A stretch of 64,000 nt of DNA from Desulfatirhabdium butyrativorans DSM 18734 (GTDB lineage: Bacteria > Desulfobacterota > Desulfobacteria > Desulfobacterales > Desulfatirhabdiaceae), in contig NZ_AUCU01000004.1 in NCBI RefSeq assembly GCF_000429925.1, positions 124,001-188,000 of the forward strand, written 5' to 3'. The notes under the pieces are model-generated. The model saw only the letters and a list, made by a program, of their open reading frames with translations, had not been told where the DNA came from and did no database searches. Position numbers and translations under genes: made by a program. This document shows positions 46,043-54,668 of this stretch, piece after piece. Numbering within the stretch: position 1 is the first letter of the stretch; each line of letters opens with the position of its first letter.

Positions 46043-46237
46043 ATGGAACCAAAAACCGTCAATACTGCGATTCAATGCCCGAATTGCGGGAAACGTGTGG
46101 AGCCGATTCGGCGCTGATCGCGGATTGTATGGCGCTGCACGGGTTGCAGACAGGAGTTTCCGCTGAACCGCTTTCTGGAATGTATGGACGAACCAATGGA
46201 GGCGGCGCTGGCCGATATGCGGTGTGACCGGCTCTGA
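46043..46237 (+). CDS. Candidate small selenoprotein with two CxxC motifs (TGA read through)
   Basis: From the ATG at 46043 (a further in-frame ATG is at 46022) the frame gives CPNCGKRVEPIRR, then an in-frame TGA at 46115-46117 (codon 25), then SRIVWRCTGCRQEFPLNRF and a clear acidic helix ending MRCDRL at TGA 46235. CxxC pairs are residues 12-15 and 32-35. Sequence after the TGA is coherent zinc-ribbon protein, so either the TGA is decoded as selenocysteine or the gene carries one nonsense mutation (CGA to TGA would restore Arg). A SECIS-like hairpin follows the TGA at the expected distance. I recall a RefSeq family called dual CXXC motif small (seleno)protein. Its end overlaps truA by 14 bases. 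Lacks a clear ribosome site. Confidence 0.6.
46118..46163 (+). promoter_or_regulatory. SECIS-like hairpin downstream of in-frame TGA
   Basis: Upper stem CTGCA (46135-46139) and TGCAG (46145-46149) enclose loop CGGGT. A lower stem GCGGA (46120-46124) and TCCGC (46159-46163) closes it with an internal loop. The loop starts 22 bases after the TGA and has a G in its first two positions, as bacterial SECIS elements do. It resembles the E. coli fdhF element, whose loop is GGUC between UGCA arms. Confidence 0.55.
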
Positions 46238-46997
46238 GCGAACGTTCAAGCTCGTTGTCGAATACGATGGGAGCGCCTATCATGGATGGCAACGCCAGGG
46301 CAGCCTTCCGACCATTCAGGCGGAAATCGAGCGCGTCATCGCCATGATGACCCGGAGAACGGTTCATGTAATGGGTTCCGGCCGGACGGACAGCGGGGTA
46401 CACGCGCTCGGGCAGGTGGCCAGTTTTCGATGCGCTACACGACTCTCCTGCAAGGCCTTGTTGCGGGGCATCAATTCCCTTCTTCCCGGGGATATCGTTA
46501 TCCGTGATTGCGTCGAGATGCCTGCTTCTTTTCACGCATGCCACAGCGCCATCGGAAAAACCTACCGATACAGAATCCACAACAGTCCTTTTCGTCAGGC
46601 CCTTGGCCGGCAATATGTCTGGCATATCTGCCGGCCGCTCGATGTCGAGGCCATGCGACAGGCTCTCTGCCGAGTGGTCGGCACCCACGATTTCAAAGGG
46701 TTTGAAAGCACGGGAAGCCCCCGGGCCCATACCGTGCGCACCATCTATCGGGCCGATCTGGGCCAGGCGGATGGCTGCCTGTCGGTGGAGCTCACCGGAA
46801 ACGGGTTTCTGAGGTGTATGGTCCGCAATATCGTTGGAACGCTTGTCGAAATCGGTTTGCATCGCTATCCGGTAACGCATATTGACCGGATGCTTCAATC
46901 CCGGGACCGAAGGCAGGCCGGAACCGCTGCGCCTGCGCACGGCCTTTTTCTGGTCCGGGTGCTCTATGCGGAGGACATGATGGAAAGGCCAAGATGA
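46224..46997 (+). CDS. truA: tRNA pseudouridine synthase A
   Basis: A 257-residue TruA, forming pseudouridine at tRNA positions 38-40. The catalytic Asp56 is in GSGRTDSGVHALGQ; FKLVVEYDGSAYHGWQRQ, ARSCMVRNIVGTLVEIG-like GFLRCMVRNIVGT and the KTYRYRIHN segment are family features. It uses a GTG start at 46224 inside the end of the preceding gene. The stop overlaps the next start as ATGA. Confidence 0.93.
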   Translation: MTGSERTFKLVVEYDGSAYHGWQRQGSLPTIQAEIERVIAMMTRRTVHVMGSGRTDSGVHALGQVASFRCATRLSCKALLRGINSLLPGDIVIRDCVEMPASFHACHSAIGKTYRYRIHNSPFRQALGRQYVWHICRPLDVEAMRQALCRVVGTHDFKGFESTGSPRAHTVRTIYRADLGQADGCLSVELTGNGFLRCMVRNIVGTLVEIGLHRYPVTHIDRMLQSRDRRQAGTAAPAHGLFLVRVLYAEDMMERPR

Positions 46998-47932
46998 ATG
47001 ATAAACTGAAAACCGCCGTTATCGGGGCCATACTGATCGTCGGGGTTGTTGCGGGATATCTGGGAGCAAGGCTATACGTCGAACGTCGGATCACCGAAGA
47101 GCTTGCGCAGGCGGTCAAGGAATCCCGCGTGATCCGGGAGCTTCATTATCGGGAGATGACGTTCGGTTTGTTCCGGCAGGAAGTGGTATTGAAGGATGCC
47201 ATGTTGAAGACGGCCTGGGCTGATATTCCGATTCGGGTGGATTCGCTCGGCATGCGAATGGATGGAAGGCCCGGCAACCGGGAAAACGGCGTTCTTGTGG
47301 CTGAGGGCATCCATATCGGGATGGATGAACGGCTTGCGGCAGCCATCGATCCCATCATTCGTGACATGGGCTATTCCCAAATCGATGCGATGCTCGAAAT
47401 GCATTATGGGATCGATCGGGTGGACAGAACGATCCATGTTCAGCCGATGCATCTCGGCGTTTCCAATGCCGGTAAGATTTCCCTGGACATCGGCCTGGAC
47501 GGCCTGCTTCCGGAGGATATTCCCCGGGTGATTCAGAATCCGTTTTTGCTGCTCAAGGACGCCCAGAATGCGGCGCTACACCATCTGGTTTTTTCCTATG
47601 AGGATGACTCCCTGTTCCTTCGGATGATCGATGCATTGTCCAGGGCGAAAAAAATACCCCGGGAAGAAACGGTACGGGAGATGGTGAGCGATCTGGAAGA
47701 AACCATCGCCGGGGCCAAGACCGCCGAGTCCCGGCAGGCATGGCAGGCGGTTCTCGATTTTGTCCGAAACCCCGGAAAAATTGAAATTCGCTTGAATCCA
47801 TCTGCGCCCGCCCTGATTCGGGACATCGTTCTGACGGGTATGATGAAAGGGCCAGAGGCCGTTCTGGATCAACTGCATTTCGCTGTTGCTGGCGCGCCGG
47901 CGACCCGGAAGGCGGCTGGCGCCGGTCCTTGA
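46994..47932 (+). CDS. Membrane-anchored protein of unknown function, 312 aa
   Basis: A 312-residue protein with one N-terminal hydrophobic segment (~8-25, AVIGAILIVGVVAGYLGARL) as anchor or uncleaved signal, then an extracytoplasmic domain of mixed helices and strands. Tone and layout resemble DUF945-like or periplasmic anchored proteins, but I cannot assign a family. It is coupled to truA by an ATGA overlap. The Ala-rich end (AGAPATRKAAGAGP) is probably disordered. Confidence 0.7.
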   Translation: MNDKLKTAVIGAILIVGVVAGYLGARLYVERRITEELAQAVKESRVIRELHYREMTFGLFRQEVVLKDAMLKTAWADIPIRVDSLGMRMDGRPGNRENGVLVAEGIHIGMDERLAAAIDPIIRDMGYSQIDAMLEMHYGIDRVDRTIHVQPMHLGVSNAGKISLDIGLDGLLPEDIPRVIQNPFLLLKDAQNAALHHLVFSYEDDSLFLRMIDALSRAKKIPREETVREMVSDLEETIAGAKTAESRQAWQAVLDFVRNPGKIEIRLNPSAPALIRDIVLTGMMKGPEAVLDQLHFAVAGAPATRKAAGAGP

Positions 47933-48017
47933 TGCTGCTTTCGTACGTTTACGACCATGGTCCGGCAGCAGCACAGATGCCGGTCGGCATTCCATTGGCC
48001 GGATTACAGGATCAGAA

Positions 48018-48215
48018 ATGAGAAAAATTGCAGAAAATTATCAGCGTATAACCGATGATGATTCGTTATTCGATATCCGCTTCTGGCAATCTCAGGGGGC
48101 TGCTGTCATTTTTGAAGCGGCAGCGGAGATGTTGAATGATTATTTTCTGATTCGAGGGAAAAATGCTGACGAGTCCAGATTTCAAAGAACTGTTGCAGCT
48201 TTTCGAAAAGCATAA
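48018..48215 (+). CDS. Small protein paired with a nucleotidyltransferase remnant
   Basis: A 65-residue protein starting MRKIAENYQRITDDDSLFDI and ending RFQRTVAAFRKA. Such small proteins are often found upstream of DUF6036-type nucleotidyltransferases, and a truncated one starts within its 3' end. It could be the surviving half of a toxin-antitoxin-like pair. No ribosome site is strong. Confidence 0.5.
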   Translation: MRKIAENYQRITDDDSLFDIRFWQSQGAAVIFEAAAEMLNDYFLIRGKNADESRFQRTVAAFRKA

Positions 48216-48243
48216 CGTCCGCTATCTCGTTGTAGGCGGATAG
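48163..48243 (+). pseudogene. Truncated nucleotidyltransferase (DUF6036/AbiEii-like) remnant
   Basis: Twenty-six codons from the ATG at 48163: MLTSPDFKELLQLFEKHN then VRYLVVGG, followed by TAG at 48241. VRYLVVGG is where the family continues into GYAV and its catalytic core, which is missing. What follows to 48372 shows no continuation in any frame that I can recognise. A degraded toxin-like gene is the best reading. Confidence 0.55.
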
Positions 48244-48372
48244 TTTATCAAAATTGATCGTCTGGCAGAAACGAAATGGAAACAGCGGTTGAATTGTGGC
48301 TATCGGTTGCCAGTGATGACGATATGCTGGCGCCAGCACCGATGACGGCATTCGTTTGAATGAGGTGAAATC

Positions 48373-48789
48373 ATGAGCAGTCTTTACGATCAGGATTTTT
48401 ATCAGTGGACAATCGAACAGGCAAATCTCTTGAAAGCAGGAGCGCTGTCACAGCTTGATATCGAAAATCTGATCGAGGAAGTTGAATCGATGGGCAAAAG
48501 CCAAAAGCGGGCGCTTGAAAGCCGATTGACCGTGTTGTTGATGCACCTTTTGAAATGGGATGTTCAACAAGAGTTGCAGTGCAGAAGCTGGCAAAGTACG
48601 ATTGCCATTCAGCGGAAGGAAATCAAAAGACTGTTGCGGGCGAACCCGGGTTTAAAAGCTATTGTCAATGATGTTCTCCCTGAACTATTTGAAGACGCCA
48701 TTGATATTGCTTCCATCGAAACCGGCCTGCCAAAATCAGAATTCCCCGAAACCTGTCCCTACACCATTGAGCAGATCATGGGGGAATGA
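48373..48789 (+). CDS. DUF29 domain-containing protein
   Basis: A 138-residue protein. LYDQDFYQWTIEQANLLKAG, DIENLIEEVESMGKSQKRALESRL and LLMHLLKWDVQ identify DUF29. The function is unknown; the family is expanded in cyanobacteria and some Desulfobacterota and often sits among mobile genes. GAGGTGAAATC precedes the ATG. Confidence 0.85.
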   Translation: MSSLYDQDFYQWTIEQANLLKAGALSQLDIENLIEEVESMGKSQKRALESRLTVLLMHLLKWDVQQELQCRSWQSTIAIQRKEIKRLLRANPGLKAIVNDVLPELFEDAIDIASIETGLPKSEFPETCPYTIEQIMGE

Positions 48790-48830
48790 AAATGCTCGGG
48801 GGATGTCCGTTCAGGCATTCGCTATTCAGG

Positions 48831-48951
48831 GAGCCAATTGCAAAACCCCCATTTTTCGTCACCCCGCCGAAAGCCGGGGTCCATAAGGCTTTGAAATGAA
48901 TGGATTCCGGCTTTCGGCGGAATGACACAGAAGAACTTTTTCAATTGGCTC
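48831..48951. repeat. Full GAGCCAATTGCAAAA-ended element (121 bp)
   Basis: GAGCCAATTGCAAAACCCCC at the left and TTTTTCAATTGGCTC at the right are an inverted pair. Inside are CACCCCGCCGAAAGCCGGGG and CCGGCTTTCGGCGGAATGAC. Half copies lie at 2999, 19741 and 43669. A scrap TCCGTTCAGGC of the MITE family lies just upstream (48806-48816). Confidence 0.75.
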
Positions 48952-49046
48952 AAGGATGATTTTTTTGTCCACCGCCTAAAACGCCTGCTCAGTTCATTCA
49001 ATCTCATTGATGGTCATCGATCATTTCTGGAAGGGCGGATGATCCG

Positions 49047-51212
49047 TTACCCGAGTGTTTTATAATTTCCTTTGAGCCAGTTTTCCAGATCACTGATGTA
49101 ATGCCTGGAAAAACGCCTGTCCGATGGCCCTCCCGGCAGGCAGGTGAGGATGGACGGTTGGGACAGATCGGCAATCATCCGATAGGATGGGGAAAATGTC
49201 GTCTGCCTGCCCGCGCTTTGAAAGATCTGGCCCTGGGTGACGGTGGCCCGGCCTCCGGGAAGATCGACCGGGCCATAATCGAAGCCGAGAAAACGGGGCA
49301 GCTTTCCGCCGAACAGCAGGTGCTTCAGCACAATGCCGCGGGTCTTTCCATATGGAACGGGTTTCCTTGAAAGGCCGGCATCGATGGCCTTTCGAAAAAT
49401 GGCGTCCCTGGACAAGCCATCGAACCATGCCGAATCTTCCTTCAGCAGAATCGCATCGAAATTACCGAAATAATCGTTGAAAAGCGATGTTTCACTCAGC
49501 AGGTGGTGCAGCGCAGCCCGCCCTATCCCGTGATCCCCGAAAACCATCTCGACCGCCTCCCGGTAAATCGTCTCGAACAGCGCGGCTTCTATCGATGCCG
49601 GATCGTAACGGCAATCCCATGCGGCAAGCCGACTGGCCCTTTCCGTGTCTGGCAGAAGCGGCCGCAGGATCTCCATGAACACCTTGGCCTGTAACGACAG
49701 CAGATCATACTGGATGCGCTTCATGGCATCCGCATCGAGTGTCCCGGATTTTTCGACGAGCATCTGGCGGATACGATCGGCCCGGTAGGAGGCCATCGAC
49801 AGGTTGATCGGGTTGGCCGCGCCCCAGGCATTGAGGTCCTGGTTTGCCGTAACGATCCATCCTTCTTCCGGATTGAAGCGGAAAGGCAAATCTTTCGGAT
49901 CGACGAAACCGGAGCTGTCGAATCGCCGATCCCAGGCCGGTGTGGGCAACAGCCCGCTGACGCCAGCGGGGCGGTTGAAGAGCCGGCCCGACATCTGGTA
50001 TCCGATGTTTCCGGCAATATCCGCCATGACCCAGTTGAACGAGAGGCATTCGAGTCTGCGGAAACAGGCTGCCGCTTCCGCAACATTCGATGCCGTGAGC
50101 AGGTCGAACATGCCCATGATATCCCCGGCGCCGGCATTGCGGGCGCAACTCCACTGCATCAGCAGGTATTCCCCATCGACGGTGGCATCGCCTTCGAGAA
50201 GCCCGAGATCGTTTTCATAAACGGTTTCGAGCAGGCTCTCACCTTTTTTGGTGCGAATTTCTTCCTTTCGAACCTGAAAAGGGATCCATCCGTCTTCCCG
50301 GAAAAAGCACCCGTTTTTGCATCGTTCGATCCGGAAATCGATCATGTCCATGAACGAATAGGTGACTCCCCAGGCGATTTCGGGGCTTCTGCCAGCGGCA
50401 AAAGCCGGAGCGCCGGGCAGGGTGATGCCGGTGATGGTTCGTCCGGCAACCCGCATCACGACCTCATACCAGATGGCGGGAAGGCGGTTGACTTCGAGAT
50501 GCGGATCGTTGCAGAGAATGGGTTTTCCGGAGCGGGTGCGGGAGCCTGCGACCACCCAGTTGTTGCTCGCGCAAAAATGGGGGGCGATCCGCAGCCAGGA
50601 AACGGCTTCGGGAACGATCGGTGGCGCAAGCCGGATGGCCTTCAAGCGATCGGCGTCGATGGCATCACAAAGATAGGGGAAGAGTTCACGAAGCCTTGCT
50701 TCGTCAATGCCCTGCTGGATCATCTGTACGATCAGTTTTTCCATGTTGCCCTGCACATCGGCAAGCCCCAGAAAACCCATGATCTTGGCCAGCACCAGCG
50801 TGTCCGCCGGCTGCCAGGGCTCAATGGGGACCTTCAGCAGGCGGAATTCGAAAATCCGGCCGTGATCCGCAAGACATTGGTTGATTCCGCCGCAGTAGGC
50901 ATCGATGGCATTTCGATGAGCGGGTGAAAGTCGGGCAAGCTCGGCTTCGCCATCCGGCAGAAACCGCATCCGCCGCATGTACCGATCGATTTCGATCAGC
51001 GCCGGATCTGCTGCCAGCAGCTCCGACGCCCTTCCCTGAAGCAGGATGCGGGTAAGCATCATCTGAAGCTGTCTGTCCCGCGCATGCATGTAACCGAGCG
51101 CGAAAAAAGCGTCCTCGAAGCTTTCGGCTTCGATTTCGGGGATGCCGTGAACGTTTCGAAGGACATGAATCCGCCCGGTCTTGCCATTGAACCGCAGGTC
51201 GTTGGTGCCCAT
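49047..51212 (-). CDS. Penicillin acylase family (Ntn hydrolase) protein
   Basis: A 721-residue S45-family hydrolase. The alpha part has VHGIPEIEAESFEDAFFALGYMHARDRQLQM; the spacer is followed by HFCASNNWVVAGSRT, where the Ser of ASNNWVV would become the N-terminal nucleophile after self-cleavage; later PHLEVNRLPAIWYE and FDYGPVDLPGGRATV are conserved. Family members deacylate amides such as beta-lactams or acyl-homoserine lactones; the substrate here is unknown. No signal peptide is visible although most members are periplasmic. Unlike the usual Gly-Ser, Ala precedes the nucleophile Ser. Confidence 0.87.
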   Translation of the reverse strand: MGTNDLRFNGKTGRIHVLRNVHGIPEIEAESFEDAFFALGYMHARDRQLQMMLTRILLQGRASELLAADPALIEIDRYMRRMRFLPDGEAELARLSPAHRNAIDAYCGGINQCLADHGRIFEFRLLKVPIEPWQPADTLVLAKIMGFLGLADVQGNMEKLIVQMIQQGIDEARLRELFPYLCDAIDADRLKAIRLAPPIVPEAVSWLRIAPHFCASNNWVVAGSRTRSGKPILCNDPHLEVNRLPAIWYEVVMRVAGRTITGITLPGAPAFAAGRSPEIAWGVTYSFMDMIDFRIERCKNGCFFREDGWIPFQVRKEEIRTKKGESLLETVYENDLGLLEGDATVDGEYLLMQWSCARNAGAGDIMGMFDLLTASNVAEAAACFRRLECLSFNWVMADIAGNIGYQMSGRLFNRPAGVSGLLPTPAWDRRFDSSGFVDPKDLPFRFNPEEGWIVTANQDLNAWGAANPINLSMASYRADRIRQMLVEKSGTLDADAMKRIQYDLLSLQAKVFMEILRPLLPDTERASRLAAWDCRYDPASIEAALFETIYREAVEMVFGDHGIGRAALHHLLSETSLFNDYFGNFDAILLKEDSAWFDGLSRDAIFRKAIDAGLSRKPVPYGKTRGIVLKHLLFGGKLPRFLGFDYGPVDLPGGRATVTQGQIFQSAGRQTTFSPSYRMIADLSQPSILTCLPGGPSDRRFSRHYISDLENWLKGNYKTLG

Positions 51213-51268
51213 GATGTCGTTTCCGATGATAATGTTTATGGCGGTGTCGCCGCCACATTCGTACGAAA

Positions 51269-51297
51269 GTAGGGGCGGGTTTAAAACCCGCCCCTAC
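51269..51297. repeat. GTAGGGGCG palindrome
   Basis: GTAGGGGCGGGTT-TAA-AACCCGCCCCTAC, a 13-base perfect inverted repeat around TAA. Lies between glnE and the acylase gene. A GGCGGTGTCGCC stretch (also at 35340) is next to it. Confidence 0.75.
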
Positions 51298-51311
51298 ACA
51301 CTGCCCACTGC

Positions 51312-54251
51312 TCATCCATCCCTGGTCGGAAAACCCTTGCCGTTCGGTGAAAGGGTTCGTTTCCAGATGGCCATGACGCCTTTTCGCAACAGTTCGAAGC
51401 GCCCGGCGGAGACAATGGGCGGTTTTTCCTGAAGACTCAGCTTGTGCATGGTCGCCCGGTAGGTCAGGTAGGCTTCTCTCAGGAAATGGGCATGGTTTTC
51501 CGCGATGATGCCTGCTTCGATCAAGGTGGTGAGCTGCCGGACGTTGTCCGTCCATTCGAGAAGCCGTTCATCCCTGGATGAGCCGAGCAGCAGCAGATAC
51601 TGCACCAGAAACTCGATATCGATGATGCCTCCCCGGTCGTTTTTCAAATCGAAGCGATCGGGTTTTTCCCGGGCGCGTTTTTCCAGCAGTTTCCGCCGCA
51701 TGTGAACGACGGCCCGGCGCAGGGCCTCCGGATCTCTTGGCTTGGACAGGATTTGTCTTCTCACCTTCTGAAAGCGCTCCGCCAGTGCCGGATCTCCGCT
51801 CAAGGGTCTTGCGCGTACCAGGGCCTGATGTTCCCATGTCCAGGCCTTTTCCATCTGGTAGTGCAGGAATCCGTCGATCGAGCTGACCAGAATGCCGGAG
51901 TCGCCATCCGGCCGCAATCGGGTGTCGGTATCGTAGATCTGGCCTGCGCGGGTTCGGGTGGTGAGGATATGAACGATACGCTGGGCAAGTCGCATGTAAA
52001 ACTGGGCGTGATCGATGGGATGTTTTCCGCCCTGCGTCATGCCGGGGCCTGCGCTGTGCAGAAACACCAGATCGAGATCGGATGCATAGCCCAACTCGAG
52101 ACCGCCCAATTTTCCGTAGCCGACGATCAGGAAATCCTTGCCGGTGAACCCGATCCGGTTGTTGGCGCCGGGAATGCCGTATTTTTCCGCCAACCCGTGC
52201 CAGGCAAGCCCCAGTACTTCATCGATCACCACCTCGGCAAGCTCCGTCAGATGGTCGCTGGTGCGCATGAGGGGCAGCACACCGGTGACATCTGCTGCGG
52301 CGACGCGAAACATGTTGGCTTGTTTGAAGACGCAGAGCCGCTCAATCTGCTGCTCTGCATCCTGCTCCAGCATCGAAAGCATTTTCTGCCGGAGTTCCTG
52401 CTGCATCTCCGCTTTTCTGGGCGGGGCATACAGAACCCTGGTGTCGAGCAACTCGTCGAGCAGGACCGGATGGCGGGACAGAAGGCTTACGATGAGGGTG
52501 CTGGCTGAAGCCAGCCGGATGATCTGGTCCAGCGTATGGGGGTTTTGCGCCATGAGCGCGAAATAACTCGATCTTCTGCCGATGGCCCGCAGGATGTCCC
52601 CGATGCGATCCAGCAGCATTTCGCTGTCATCGGCTTTTGCCGTATAGCCGATCACCAGCGGCATGAGCCGATCGAGCCGTTTTCGGCCTTCCAGGCTCAG
52701 GCCGCGGATGGCATTGTCGTTCCGGATGCTCTTCAGGATTGCCGCCGCCTGTTTCGGGTTCGAAAAGCCGAGCATCTGCAGGGCGTTCTCTTCGGAGACT
52801 TCATCGATGCCCTCCGACCAAACGGATTTGGCAAGGGTTTCCCACTGGGGTGTTTCGCTACCGTCATCGAAAAGCGGGGTTTCCAGCAAGGTGTTGAAAT
52901 GCCGATGGACGGTTGCCATGACATCGGCCAGATCGGTTTCAAAGCGGCTGATATCCGTAAAGCCGAGGCAGAAAGCCAGACGCTTGCGCTCAAGCGGATC
53001 TGCCGGAACGACATGGGTTTGCCGATCTTCGAGTTCCTGCAGCCGGTGCTCCGCCACCCGCAGGAACAGATAGGCATGGAGCAGGTCACGGCCGATATCT
53101 TCGGAAATCATCCGATGTCTGGCCAGAAGTTTCAGAACGAAAATGATGGAGGGTGTCTGGAATACGGGGGATATGCCGCCCCGGATCAGTTGGAAGACCT
53201 GCCCGAAAAACTCGATTTCCCGGATGCCGCCCGCCCCCAGTTTGAGGTTGAAGGCCATGCCTTTTCTGCGGACTTCCTGGTTGATGCGCTGTTTCATGTC
53301 CCTGAGGGAATCGAAGACCCCGTAATCGAGATAGCGCCGGTAGATGAAAGGTTTGAGAATGTCGAGCAGCCTGTATCCTTCCGTTACGTCGCCTGCGACC
53401 GGTCGCGCCTTGATCCAGGCGTATCGCTCCCATTCCCGGCCCTGGCGCTGGTAATAGTCTTCCATGGCATCGAAGCTCATGACCAGAGGGCCGTTTTCCC
53501 CGAAAGGCCTGAGGTTCAGATCGATGCGAAATACGTGCCCCTGGGCTTCGCAGGTGTTGAAGATGGCGATCAGTCTGCGGCAAAGCTGCTGGAAAAAGGA
53601 TTCGTTGCTGATCGGGTTGGCGGCGGGGCTTTTCTGGATGAGCCCGTTCTGGGGGAAAGCGAAAATGAGATCGATATCGGAAGAAAAATTGAGCTCCCGA
53701 GCCCCGAGTTTGCCCATCCCGATGACCACCAGTTTCTGCATCGCACCATCGGCGGAAACCGGTACGCCGATATCTTGGCACATCGAGGCGTACAGGGACG
53801 AAATGGTGTGATCGAGACATGCTTCGGCAAGGTGGCTCAGATCGAGCATGGTTTCGCACAGATCGGCTGCCCCGGAAATATCCCGCCAGGCGATCCGCAC
53901 CATTTCCCGTTTTCGAAACAGGCGCAACGGGCCGGCGATACGGGCATCGGTGGATGCATCCCGCAGCAAATCCCCAAGGCGCTGGTGGTAGCATCCCAGC
54001 GGGTACGAGGTCAGTAGATCGCCGCTTTCCACCAGGTCGATCAGCAGGGCTGGATCCCGGATGCAGCTTTGGCTGACGAAATGACTGGCCAAAAAGACGG
54101 CGGGGAAGGTTTGGCGCACAAAGGGGTGGGAGGGGAGTTCGAGTCCCTGTTTTGCAAAGGACTCGTGAAGATCGTTCGTTTTCCTGCGGACTTCTGCGGC
54201 AAGCGACGGATCGAGATCGTCCGGCAAGGGGATGATGGCCGAAAGGGTCAT
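51312..54251 (-). CDS. glnE: Bifunctional glutamine synthetase adenylyltransferase/adenylyl-removing enzyme
   Basis: A 979-residue GlnE. Two nucleotidyltransferase domains: LVVIGMGKLGARELNFSSDIDLIFAFP in the N half and FLIVGYGKLGGLELGYASDLDLVFLH in the C half, each with the metal-binding DxD. PII-uridylyl signals set whether it adenylylates or de-adenylylates glutamine synthetase, so it links nitrogen status to GS activity. glnA and glnB are not in the window. It is followed by a palindrome and the acylase gene. Confidence 0.95.
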   Translation of the reverse strand: MTLSAIIPLPDDLDPSLAAEVRRKTNDLHESFAKQGLELPSHPFVRQTFPAVFLASHFVSQSCIRDPALLIDLVESGDLLTSYPLGCYHQRLGDLLRDASTDARIAGPLRLFRKREMVRIAWRDISGAADLCETMLDLSHLAEACLDHTISSLYASMCQDIGVPVSADGAMQKLVVIGMGKLGARELNFSSDIDLIFAFPQNGLIQKSPAANPISNESFFQQLCRRLIAIFNTCEAQGHVFRIDLNLRPFGENGPLVMSFDAMEDYYQRQGREWERYAWIKARPVAGDVTEGYRLLDILKPFIYRRYLDYGVFDSLRDMKQRINQEVRRKGMAFNLKLGAGGIREIEFFGQVFQLIRGGISPVFQTPSIIFVLKLLARHRMISEDIGRDLLHAYLFLRVAEHRLQELEDRQTHVVPADPLERKRLAFCLGFTDISRFETDLADVMATVHRHFNTLLETPLFDDGSETPQWETLAKSVWSEGIDEVSEENALQMLGFSNPKQAAAILKSIRNDNAIRGLSLEGRKRLDRLMPLVIGYTAKADDSEMLLDRIGDILRAIGRRSSYFALMAQNPHTLDQIIRLASASTLIVSLLSRHPVLLDELLDTRVLYAPPRKAEMQQELRQKMLSMLEQDAEQQIERLCVFKQANMFRVAAADVTGVLPLMRTSDHLTELAEVVIDEVLGLAWHGLAEKYGIPGANNRIGFTGKDFLIVGYGKLGGLELGYASDLDLVFLHSAGPGMTQGGKHPIDHAQFYMRLAQRIVHILTTRTRAGQIYDTDTRLRPDGDSGILVSSIDGFLHYQMEKAWTWEHQALVRARPLSGDPALAERFQKVRRQILSKPRDPEALRRAVVHMRRKLLEKRAREKPDRFDLKNDRGGIIDIEFLVQYLLLLGSSRDERLLEWTDNVRQLTTLIEAGIIAENHAHFLREAYLTYRATMHKLSLQEKPPIVSAGRFELLRKGVMAIWKRTLSPNGKGFPTRDG

Positions 54252-54337
54252 GCGAGAATGAGCTCCAGGATGATTGGGAATACCGGTGAGTTACGAAATG
54301 TCCCGTTTTGTCGGCTTTGGGGATATGGGCAAAAATT

Positions 54338-54658
54338 TCAAGCCGTTGGGCCGTAAGTTTGAATCGGCTTCAGGCGATGAATTTCCGCTGCGCTCGGGCT
54401 GTTCATTGCATGCCATAAATCCCAGTCTTGTTGAAGATTCAACCAGAATTCGGCGGGCATTCCCAGAACCTGCGCCAGCCGCAGCGCGAAATCCGGGGTG
54501 ATGGATCGATGCCCCCGTATGATTTCATTCAACCGCGGGTAGGATACACCGAGGCGAATGGCAAAGGAGCGCTGGGATATCCCGAGGGGTTTCAGGAATT
54601 CTTCCAGCAACATTTCACCCGGATGTGTCGGCGGGCGATGTTTTGGCAGGCGCCTCAT
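54338..54658 (-). CDS. higA: HigA-family antitoxin
   Basis: A 106-residue XRE-type HTH protein. PTHPGEMLLEEFLKPLGISQRSFAIRLGVSYPRLNEIIRGHRSITPDFALRLAQVLG is the HigA core. The start at 54658 lies 10 bases after the toxin stop; in-frame ATGs at 54697 and 54709 would overlap the toxin. HigA binds the toxin and represses the operon. Its partner gene higB is broken by an element, so higA now stands without an intact toxin; its native promoter lies beyond the insertion. Confidence 0.88.
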   Translation of the reverse strand: MRRLPKHRPPTHPGEMLLEEFLKPLGISQRSFAIRLGVSYPRLNEIIRGHRSITPDFALRLAQVLGMPAEFWLNLQQDWDLWHAMNSPSAAEIHRLKPIQTYGPTA

Positions 54659-54668
54659 CAACTTCGGG

